A DNA stretch of 64,000 nucleotides from Verrucomicrobium spinosum DSM 4136 = JCM 18804 (GTDB taxonomy: Bacteria; Verrucomicrobiota; Verrucomicrobiia; Verrucomicrobiales; Verrucomicrobiaceae): positions 7,659,105 to 7,723,104 of the forward strand of contig NZ_ABIZ01000001.1 of assembly GCF_000172155.1 (NCBI RefSeq). Reading direction: 5' to 3'. The translations under genes were made by a program, and so were the position numbers. Shown piece after piece: positions 52,018 to 59,656 of the stretch (position 1 is its first letter; each line of letters begins with the position of its first letter). The notes beneath the pieces are model-generated. The model was given only the letters and a program-made list of their open reading frames with translations. It was not told where the DNA came from and did not search any database.

Positions 52018-52635
52018 ATGACCTGCCATCCTGAGTCCTGCTCCGCTGTCCAGAGCTGCCGGCCATCGGCCGCTGGTTTTTCACTGATTGAAGTGACCAT
52101 TGCCATGGGCATCTTTGGCGGTTCCATTCTCGTGCTGATGGGGCTGACGGCCATCACCACCGAGTTCGCCATGACCAACCGCGAAATGACGGCGGCCAGT
52201 CAACTCGCCGCAAAGGTGTTCACGGACCTATCCCAGCCGCAGAGCGGGGCCGCAAACGATGACCGCAACCGCACCCTGAACCCTGCCAGCAGTCCGACCA
52301 CTCCGTACGGCGTCCAGATTGCGCCCGCGGCGGAGCGCTACAACAACACTCCATTTACCTGGGTATTTTCCGAGAACCTCTCAGCCATTTCCGTCGGCAG
52401 CACGGGATCATCGGCCCTGTATGAAAATGGTTCCGATCAGCTTGATGGCCGGTACCTGGTGGGCCTCTCGTTTGCAGACGAGTCCCGCTATCAGACTCCC
52501 GCCACGGCACCCATCGCCCCGCCCGCTGGCACCGGGGTTGTCAAAAGGGTCATGGTGAGCGTCGAAGCTCCCGCGCATCTCGCCCGGCAGTACCGCCGCA
52601 AGTACGAGTTCTACAGGATTATGGAGTTCCGTTGA
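52018..52635 (+). CDS. Prepilin-like protein, GspI-like (Verru_Chthon cassette B type)
   Basis: This 205-residue protein has a prepilin signal: leader ending SAAG, then FSLIEVTIAMGIFGGSILVLMGLTAI. Cleavage before Phe21 leaves Glu at +5 (Glu25). The short soluble part contains TPYGVQIAPAAERYNNTPFTWVFSENL and ends in a KRVMVSVEAPAHLARQYRRKYEF strand region. A TTG at 52009, overlapping the previous stop, could add three residues; the ATG at 52018 is preferred. It is coupled to the preceding gene and precedes the cassette C gene by 58 bases. Confidence 0.84.
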   Translation: MTCHPESCSAVQSCRPSAAGFSLIEVTIAMGIFGGSILVLMGLTAITTEFAMTNREMTAASQLAAKVFTDLSQPQSGAANDDRNRTLNPASSPTTPYGVQIAPAAERYNNTPFTWVFSENLSAISVGSTGSSALYENGSDQLDGRYLVGLSFADESRYQTPATAPIAPPAGTGVVKRVMVSVEAPAHLARQYRRKYEFYRIMEFR

Positions 52636-52693
52636 TCCGGCCCCTCCCAGGAGCCGCTTCCCGCTCCGCAATCACTCCCTCATCCCCACTGGT

Positions 52694-53725
52694 ATGATTC
52701 TTCATCCCCTGCGCCCGCTCCGTGGTTTCACCCTGGTGGAAATCATGGTCGCAGCATCGGTATCCTCAGTACTCCTACTCCTGCTCGTGCAAGTGCTGGG
52801 TTCTTCACAGGATCTGTGGGTGAACCTGCGACGCAAGACCGACGCAGCTCAGGAGACCCGGTCCCTGCTCGGCCTTATTCGGTCGGACATCAAAGCCATG
52901 TTCACCCGTGGAGACCGCAAGAAAGGCCTGGTTCCGTTCTATATCATTCCCGGCGGCCCGGGCAGCCCTTCTGAGATCTCCTTCCTGGCTGTTCAAGATC
53001 AGCTTTCCCAAGATCCCTCCTCCCAGGCGGCCACCACGCCCAAGAGCGATCTTTGCATCATTTCTTACAAGCTCGACACCGCTCACCCGGACCGCCCGCT
53101 GGTCCGCACTTTCAGTGACAGCAACGCCACCTACAAAGCGGTGAAGGCGCGCATTGATGGCTTCATCAATGCAGCCGCGCCCACCGTCGAACCTCAGGTG
53201 CCCACGACTCCAAGTCTGGCCGACCAGCCTTGGAAAGAGGCCAGCATCCCCTCAGGCACGGGCACCTCCGTACCGGAGGCAGTTTCCGAGAACCTCGGGA
53301 TGCGCGTCATGGCCTTCGAGGTGGTTCCCATGAGACTGCGCCGGCAGGTTGCCTCACCCACGGGTGCCCCCATGACACCGTTGCAATTGCAGAACATCCT
53401 GACGGGGCGAATTGCTGGTGTAGCCACCGATCCCTGGCCCCGGCCCAACCTTTCCCCGGAGCATGCGGGCCAGTTGCCCAAGACGGCTGAATACGACCCC
53501 GACTACTCTGCGCCAGATGTCATCGAAGTCCGCCTCGTCGTCGCAGATGCCGCCAAACTGGCCCGCATGACGCCTTCCACCATTGCCACGCTCGGCACCA
53601 ATGCCCAGCGGGACATCAGCGATGGCAAGCTGGATGGATTTGCCGGTGCTGACCAGGTGCTCACTCCTGCTGAGCTTCAGGGTCTCTCTTTCGCCAATAC
53701 TTCCGTCGCCATCAACAAACCATGA
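52694..53725 (+). CDS. Prepilin-like protein, GspJ-like (Verru_Chthon cassette C type)
   Basis: This 343-residue protein has the prepilin signal RPLRGFTLVEIMVAASVSSVLLLLLVQVLGSSQ. Cleavage before Phe12 leaves Glu at +5 (Glu16). The globular part (WVNLRRKTDAAQETRSLLGLIRSDIKAMFTR and ISFLAVQDQLSQDP) follows the general GspJ layout of a helix followed by beta domains, with a C-terminal region (PDVIEVRLVVADAAKLARMTPSTIATLGTNA). Its stop overlaps the start of the cassette A gene by four bases (ATGA), so the two are translationally coupled. Confidence 0.85.
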   Translation: MILHPLRPLRGFTLVEIMVAASVSSVLLLLLVQVLGSSQDLWVNLRRKTDAAQETRSLLGLIRSDIKAMFTRGDRKKGLVPFYIIPGGPGSPSEISFLAVQDQLSQDPSSQAATTPKSDLCIISYKLDTAHPDRPLVRTFSDSNATYKAVKARIDGFINAAAPTVEPQVPTTPSLADQPWKEASIPSGTGTSVPEAVSENLGMRVMAFEVVPMRLRRQVASPTGAPMTPLQLQNILTGRIAGVATDPWPRPNLSPEHAGQLPKTAEYDPDYSAPDVIEVRLVVADAAKLARMTPSTIATLGTNAQRDISDGKLDGFAGADQVLTPAELQGLSFANTSVAINKP

Positions 53726-56700
53726 AGCTGCCATCCCCTGCGTCATCACCGCAGCGCCGAAAGCGAAGCCAGAACGGCTTCACCCTCATCGCCACGATCA
53801 TGATCCTGGCGCTTCTTGTCGTGATGCTCGTGGGGTCGTTCTCCACCAACACCACCGAACTGGCGGTCTCACGATCACACTTCAACGACTACCGGACCAC
53901 CCTGGCCGTGGAATCTGCCTTCCGCGCTGCGACCAGGAAGGCGTTTCGGCAAATTGAAAAGTCCGGTGACTTCGTGGTGTTCCGCCGTCAGCAGACCGGC
54001 TCGTCCGCCTCCCACCTGCGTCCGGTAGTCTATCTCACAGCCGCTTACGATCCTGCTACCAACCAGTGGCAATATCAGCCGCTGATCAGCGGTGCCAAAA
54101 CCACGCTGTCCACCTCCGCTCTCGTGCCCAGACCCGGTGGCAACACCCTGGAAACAGCCGTGATGGATACCGGTGAAAAGTTCAGTGACTTTGCCAAGTT
54201 CGTCCCTGGCACCGGTGCTGGAGGCTGGTCGGACACGCCACTGGCGCCTCGCTGGGAGTATCTCGACTTTCGCTCTGAAGCGGCAGGCACAGCCCCCCTT
54301 TCCGCGAACCCCAATGATCCAAGGGCCAAGGGGCAGGATCTGCGGGTGCGGTACTGCTACTGGGTGGAGGATCTGGCCGGCAAACTCGATGGCGATCTCG
54401 TAGGCAACACCAGCGGACCAAACCTTACCCACCTGCGTGGCCAACCAGCGAGGAACGAGGATCAACTTCGCCAGGTGGCCCTCTTCACACTCTTTCCTCC
54501 GACACCGGGCATACCGGGGACCACGTTCCCCAATCTGGACAACAGCACCACCTCTACGCAGGACAATGACCTGATCAACAAGCGGCACTATGCGCTGACC
54601 AATGAGACCATCAAACAGATCGGCATGAGCTCCACAGCGGCCGAGTTGATGCTCAAGAAGAACATTAACTTCAGCATGCCAGCTGGCGTGGAGCATGAGG
54701 TCATTCCAAGAAAGGCAAGCATTGCTTCCTCGATGTGGGGCAAACCCAAACTCGCCATCAACAAACTCATCGAAAGGGCTGAAAGCGACACCTCGGCCAC
54801 AGGCTCTGGTGAACGCCACGCTGCCATCACCGAACTGGCGGAACACATCAAGAGCTCGCTGCCCAACTTCGCCAGGACCCGAGCCGGAGGCAACGTGATG
54901 AACACCGGCCTCAACAGTGCTTATCAAGGTGCGCCCTACGGCAAGCTCATGACGGAGGACGAGTATGTTTACTCCCTCGCTGCGAACATCATCGACTACG
55001 CAGACCGGGACCAGACACCCTCTGTGGATCCATCCTGGGTCAGGAGCACGACCACTACCGGCTATGGTCCTGGCGACATCAATGTACCCAAATATCGCGG
55101 CATCGATCTCCAGCCTTATTGCGTGGGCTATGCCACCCGGTTCCTAAACTCCGCCTGGGACGACTCCTCCGTCACCATGCAGGTCTCCGTATGGGTAGCC
55201 CTGTGGAATCCCACGGACCGTGAAATCGAAGGAGACCTGGAGGTGCGGTTCACAGAAGGCCGTACGGTGGTGAACTGCATGCTCCAGGGCGAGAACATCG
55301 CCGGTGGAAGCCGCCCGGCGCTGCCCCATCTCAATCTGCCGGTGAAACACATCAGTCTGGGGCCCAACGAGTGCATCCATGTGCCCTGGTACGATGTTCA
55401 TACGCTGAGGGCAACTGGACTGGCCAAGAGCCGCATCCAAGACCCCAACTTCCGGATGTGTCCAGACGATGCGGCAGGGATCCAGTCTCTCTTCGACGGC
55501 GGATATCAAATCTTCTGGAACGGCAAACTGGCCGACCGTACCCGCAGACCTGACAATATCAACCGCCCCTACAGACAGCCAGGCAGCACGAATGACAAAG
55601 CTGGACTGGGCAAATGGTTCTTCGCCAGCTCTGGCATTGGCGACAGTTCGCAACCCGCGGGCGATCCGCGTGGCACGCTCTACACGGCGGGACTGGCATC
55701 CAGCGGCGGTGATGCATCTGGCAACCGAGGCTACTACTACCGGGAGGCCAAGTACATCAACAACTGCTTCTGGGGCGGTGGCGCGGTGAAGAGCACCTTC
55801 GGAGACAGCTTCAATCCTGCTCAATGGCTGAGCGACCCTGGACATCAGACCCAGCCCAACCAGTTCAATATAGCACCACTGGAAACCGAGACACCGGACA
55901 TTCACCTACAGAAGCGACCGGTGACAACGCCCCCTCTCCCCGAAAAAGCGCCTTCTCATGTGAAGCACCCAGTAGACGACTATCCAGCGAACTACACGGG
56001 CCCTGGATACTACGAGTCGCTTGGTGAGTTGGGGTTTGTCTTCGATCCCAACGCCTGGACCCGTGTCACGGGCGGTGGATCCCCACACTTTCAAGGTGGT
56101 GGCAGCACGCTTCGCATCGGCTCTGTAGAACTGACCCCGTTTAACAGTCCCGGAACACGGGCCTCAGATCTTCTGGACATCCTCTGCCTGGATGAAAAGA
56201 AGACCTTCAAGGGTCTGGTGAATGTCAACAGCACCTCACCGGAAGTCATCCGCTCTCTTGTCGCAGGAGTCGAAATTCGCAGTGAGCGCGCCATGGTCAA
56301 CGGAGTGGAAACCTCGACCGACGGCATCGTTCGCAATGGTGGAGTGACCGGTGGCTCGGTGTTCCACCCCTGTAGCAACATCAACACCGGAGCGGGCAGC
56401 GTTCTGGCCAAGGGCATTTCCGATCTGGCCGCCGCCAACCCGGGTACCGTGCTCGCCACACCGGGTGATCTCTCCGCGCTCATGGTTGCCAATCCTTCTT
56501 CACCCAGCACGCAGATCCCCTATTTCGGAAATGTGAACACGTGGCCGACTGTAGCCACGGCCGACATTCCCAGCCCTCCCACCATGCGGCCGGTGCCAAG
56601 TGGCGCAGACCCGGGCCTGGATGATCGCGGTCGGGAGGAGTTCTTCCGTCGCCTCCTGCCGCTGGTCACCTTTCAGAGCCGGACCTTCAGGATGTATCTG

Positions 56701-56841
56701 GTCACGCAGGTGCTGGACAAGAACAGCAATGTGGTCGGCATGCGCCCCAAAGTCATGGATATTCTCCTAGAACCCATATACGACACCGCTGGCAAAGTCA
56801 TCGGTCAGGACGTTCAGATCGCCTATGAAAGAAACCTTTGA
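53722..56841 (+). CDS. Large prepilin-like protein, GspK-like (Verru_Chthon cassette A type)
   Basis: This 1,039-residue protein has a prepilin-like signal (leader ending SQNG, then FTLIATIMILALLVVMLVGS). It lacks Glu at +5, which is Ala here, as in the tip pseudopilin GspK. Near residues 40-70 it has VSRSHFNDYRTTLAVESAFRAATRKAFRQ, the start of a globular part far longer than usual GspK (about 300). Two large soluble regions follow with no recognised domain. A late segment (about 790-930) resembles GspK helical parts (KGLVNVNSTSPEVIRSLVAGVEIRSERAM). It is the fourth gene of the set and is followed by a 17-base overlap with the next gene. Confidence 0.85.
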   Translation: MKLPSPASSPQRRKRSQNGFTLIATIMILALLVVMLVGSFSTNTTELAVSRSHFNDYRTTLAVESAFRAATRKAFRQIEKSGDFVVFRRQQTGSSASHLRPVVYLTAAYDPATNQWQYQPLISGAKTTLSTSALVPRPGGNTLETAVMDTGEKFSDFAKFVPGTGAGGWSDTPLAPRWEYLDFRSEAAGTAPLSANPNDPRAKGQDLRVRYCYWVEDLAGKLDGDLVGNTSGPNLTHLRGQPARNEDQLRQVALFTLFPPTPGIPGTTFPNLDNSTTSTQDNDLINKRHYALTNETIKQIGMSSTAAELMLKKNINFSMPAGVEHEVIPRKASIASSMWGKPKLAINKLIERAESDTSATGSGERHAAITELAEHIKSSLPNFARTRAGGNVMNTGLNSAYQGAPYGKLMTEDEYVYSLAANIIDYADRDQTPSVDPSWVRSTTTTGYGPGDINVPKYRGIDLQPYCVGYATRFLNSAWDDSSVTMQVSVWVALWNPTDREIEGDLEVRFTEGRTVVNCMLQGENIAGGSRPALPHLNLPVKHISLGPNECIHVPWYDVHTLRATGLAKSRIQDPNFRMCPDDAAGIQSLFDGGYQIFWNGKLADRTRRPDNINRPYRQPGSTNDKAGLGKWFFASSGIGDSSQPAGDPRGTLYTAGLASSGGDASGNRGYYYREAKYINNCFWGGGAVKSTFGDSFNPAQWLSDPGHQTQPNQFNIAPLETETPDIHLQKRPVTTPPLPEKAPSHVKHPVDDYPANYTGPGYYESLGELGFVFDPNAWTRVTGGGSPHFQGGGSTLRIGSVELTPFNSPGTRASDLLDILCLDEKKTFKGLVNVNSTSPEVIRSLVAGVEIRSERAMVNGVETSTDGIVRNGGVTGGSVFHPCSNINTGAGSVLAKGISDLAAANPGTVLATPGDLSALMVANPSSPSTQIPYFGNVNTWPTVATADIPSPPTMRPVPSGADPGLDDRGREEFFRRLLPLVTFQSRTFRMYLVTQVLDKNSNVVGMRPKVMDILLEPIYDTAGKVIGQDVQIAYERNL

Positions 56842-56851
56842 TCTCTTTGCC

Positions 56852-57691
56852 ATGCGCACTCTCATGCTCCTCGTGCTTGCCTGCAGCCTGACGCCACGGG
56901 GCTTGCCGGCACAATCGGCCAGTGAACCTGCGCCACCGCCGCCGGTGGCCTATTTCAATGTGGTGAATGTCACCGGTCTGGAGGGTGAGGTGACGGTCCT
57001 CACCAACAACAAGCAGGATGAGTCCCGGGCTCTGTCCAAAGGCGGTGAAACCGGAGAATGCGCGGTCACACCCGGTTCAGTCACGGTCAAGGTGTCTCAT
57101 CCCGCATGCCCTGCGGATGTGGAGCAGAAATTCGTCCTGAAGGTCAACGAGCGGCTCAATCTCCTGGTGCACGCGCTCGTCGTGAAAGGGGAAAACGGGA
57201 GAGCCCCGAGCACCAAACTCGCCCTGCTTCCTCTTCAACATCTGCCCTCGCCAGGCAAAACCACGCTCACCCTGCTCAACTGTGACGCCCAATCCCGTCC
57301 CCAGTCTCTGGCATTGAATGGTGCGGAGATGACGCTTGAACCTCTCCAGCCCATGCACATGACCGAACTCACCGCCGCAGGCAGTTTTGCCCTCACCTTC
57401 AAAGACAGTGAGGTCATGGCTCCCTACGAGCCCCTGACGGAGGACCATGCCTATCTCGTGGTCTATGTTGACCTGGAGAATCCACGGTTGAACGGGGTGG
57501 TCATCTCCGATCGGAAACGGGGCACCGTCGATGAAGAGCTGGATCTGAAGAAAAAGGAAGTGGCCCAAAGAATCGCCCGCGAACGCAGGGCTGCGGAATG
57601 GGTGCTGAAGGAGCTTGACCGCAAGACCCAAGAAAGGGCTGAGGCCCGGGCCCAGCGGCAGAAGCAACGCGCTCCCGAAAACAGCAGGTGA
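56852..57691 (+). CDS. Secreted protein with a C-terminal coiled-coil tail
   Basis: This 279-residue protein has a signal peptide (MRTLMLLVLACSLTPRGLPAQS); an ATG at 56825 that overlaps the cassette A gene would add nine residues. The mature part is beta-rich (VAYFNVVNVTGLEGEVTVLTN; KTTLTLLNCDAQSRPQSLALNGAEMTLEPLQ) with no recognised domain. The last 50 residues form a charged coiled coil (EVAQRIARERRAAEWVLKEL, then DRKTQERAEARAQ). A near-identical tail ends the FAD oxidoreductase encoded next. It is tightly linked to the cassette A gene, so it may work with the pseudopilins. Confidence 0.78.
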   Translation: MRTLMLLVLACSLTPRGLPAQSASEPAPPPPVAYFNVVNVTGLEGEVTVLTNNKQDESRALSKGGETGECAVTPGSVTVKVSHPACPADVEQKFVLKVNERLNLLVHALVVKGENGRAPSTKLALLPLQHLPSPGKTTLTLLNCDAQSRPQSLALNGAEMTLEPLQPMHMTELTAAGSFALTFKDSEVMAPYEPLTEDHAYLVVYVDLENPRLNGVVISDRKRGTVDEELDLKKKEVAQRIARERRAAEWVLKELDRKTQERAEARAQRQKQRAPENSR

Positions 57692-57736
57692 GCAGGACCA
57701 CAGCGATCCACCCGACGACCCACCTGATTCAACCTC

Positions 57737-59527
57737 ATGATTCTTTGCGCAGCCCAACTTCGCCTGATCCCGCTGCTGGCGGCATCTGCATTTAGCATCA
57801 CCTGTGCAACCGCAGCCACCTATGAATATGACGTGGTGGTCTATGGCGGCAGCCCCGCAGGCATTGCGGCGAGCATTCAAGCCGCACGTATGGGGCGGAA
57901 GGTGGCACTGATCGAACCCACCCGTCATCTGGGAGGCCAGCTCACGAACGGCGGCTCCGTCATGGAGCCAAAGTACTCCCATCTGGTCGGAGGGATTGCC
58001 CGCGAGTTCCATCATCGCATCTGGAACTGGTACGCTGACGAAACCCACTGGACCTTCCAGAAGCACGACTCCTTTGCAGGGTTCGCTCCCGTAACATCTG
58101 AACCAGACAACCGTCGGATGTGGACCTGCGAACCCCATGTGGCGGGGCGGGTGCTGGATGACATGCTTCGCGAAGCCCGGGTTCACGTCGTTTTGGGACG
58201 CTCCCTGCATCCGCAAGACGGTGTGGCAAAAGAGGAACGACGTCTCACTTCGATTCACCTTGGACGTGACGAGGTGTATGCAGGCAAGTTCTTCCTCGAT
58301 GCCAGCTACGATGGCCAACTCATGGCACAGGCGGGCGTGACATTCCGCACCGGCAGGGAGGCCAATGTGACTTATGGGGAAACGCTCAACGGTATCCGTC
58401 CCGTCGATGCCGACGGAAAATGGGCCAAGTGGAAGATCGACGCCCATGTCATTGAAGGAAATGCCAAAAGTCCGCTCCTCCCTGGCGTCGCCGCCTCCGC
58501 CGCTGGCGAAGCAGGCGCCGACTGCCCTGCCCCTCCAACAGCCACGCTGGTGCTTTGTGTGACCAGAGAAGCTGCGAACCGCCTGCCCTGGCCCAAGCCT
58601 GCAAAGTACGACATCGCAGAGTACGAACTGCTCCTCCGTGTGGCGGGAAAGCTGGATGCCAAATCACTGTTTACCCTTGAACCTCTCCCCAATGGCAAGG
58701 CGAGGTTGACTCCGGGACTGGAGCTGGCTCCTCTATTCAACACTGTCCCGGCAGAACTTTTTTCCTCCGACCTCCAGACCAGACGCAAGATCATGCGCCA
58801 CCACCGGGACCATATGATGGGCCTGTTCTGGACCCTCGCCAATGACGGGCGCGTTCCTGAACAGGTGCGCAAGCAGTTGCAGGAGATAGGTCTGTGCCGG
58901 GATGAATGGCGAGACAGCGGATCCTGGCCCTCCCCATCCAGCATTCCCGGCACGCGCCGACTTGTTGGATCCACGGTGCTGACTGAAAAACATCTCCGCG
59001 GTGAGGAATCCACCGAAGACCCAGTGGCTATGAACTTTGGCAGCGTCCAGTTGAGCCCCTCGCTGCCCTACGTCACCAAGGGCGACCGCATCGCGATTGA
59101 GGCACCCGCCATGATGGAGCTCCAACCCCAGCCTGTCGGCCTTCAGGTGTTGTTGCCTAAATCCGAAGAGTGCACCAATCTGCTCGTTCCGGTGTGTGTG
59201 AGCACCTCCTACGTGGCAGAGGCGGCATTCCGTAATGAAGTGGTCCTCATGGTGCTGGGGCAAAGTGCAGGCACCGCAGCCGCCCTGGCTGTCGAGCACA
59301 AGGTGGATGTGATTGATTTGGAATACCCACTGCTCCGGTCGCGACTCCTGGCCGACGGGCAGGTGCTTGAGGACGAACCGCTGCGGCAGGAGGTGCAGCA
59401 GAAAGTGACCCGTGAAAAGGCCGCAGCCGACTCCGTCTTGAGCGATCTGGATCGCAAAACCAAGGAAAGAACGAACGCCCGGGCCGAGGCCCAGGAAAAA
59501 CGCAAACAGCAGGAGGCGCTCCGCTAG
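57737..59527 (+). CDS. Secreted FAD-dependent oxidoreductase with coiled-coil tail
   Basis: This 596-residue protein has a signal peptide (LRLIPLLAASAFSITCATAA) and the FAD-oxidoreductase pattern (PF12831-like) common in Planctomycetes and Verrucomicrobia: dinucleotide motif YDVVVYGGSPAGIAASIQAARMGRKVALIEPTRHLGGQLTNGG, a central FLDASYDGQLMAQAGVTFRTGREA, and the C-terminal AFRNEVVLMVLGQSAGTAAALA. The reaction is unknown. The last 50 residues (EVQQKVTREKAAADSVLSDL, then DRKTKERTNARAEAQEKRKQ) closely match the tail of the protein encoded 46 bases upstream and are not part of the enzyme fold. It probably uses the tail to dimerise or to bind the same partner. Confidence 0.87.
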   Translation: MILCAAQLRLIPLLAASAFSITCATAATYEYDVVVYGGSPAGIAASIQAARMGRKVALIEPTRHLGGQLTNGGSVMEPKYSHLVGGIAREFHHRIWNWYADETHWTFQKHDSFAGFAPVTSEPDNRRMWTCEPHVAGRVLDDMLREARVHVVLGRSLHPQDGVAKEERRLTSIHLGRDEVYAGKFFLDASYDGQLMAQAGVTFRTGREANVTYGETLNGIRPVDADGKWAKWKIDAHVIEGNAKSPLLPGVAASAAGEAGADCPAPPTATLVLCVTREAANRLPWPKPAKYDIAEYELLLRVAGKLDAKSLFTLEPLPNGKARLTPGLELAPLFNTVPAELFSSDLQTRRKIMRHHRDHMMGLFWTLANDGRVPEQVRKQLQEIGLCRDEWRDSGSWPSPSSIPGTRRLVGSTVLTEKHLRGEESTEDPVAMNFGSVQLSPSLPYVTKGDRIAIEAPAMMELQPQPVGLQVLLPKSEECTNLLVPVCVSTSYVAEAAFRNEVVLMVLGQSAGTAAALAVEHKVDVIDLEYPLLRSRLLADGQVLEDEPLRQEVQQKVTREKAAADSVLSDLDRKTKERTNARAEAQEKRKQQEALR

Positions 59528-59656
59528 ATCACCGCTCAATGCCGCTTTGAGAACCCCACAGGTTCTATCCCTAACATCACCTTTTCCTTCTGACAAATTC
59601 TTAACCCGGACCGGCTTGCCACTTCTGCCGCTGTATCCAATAGATCGGCCCCCGCC

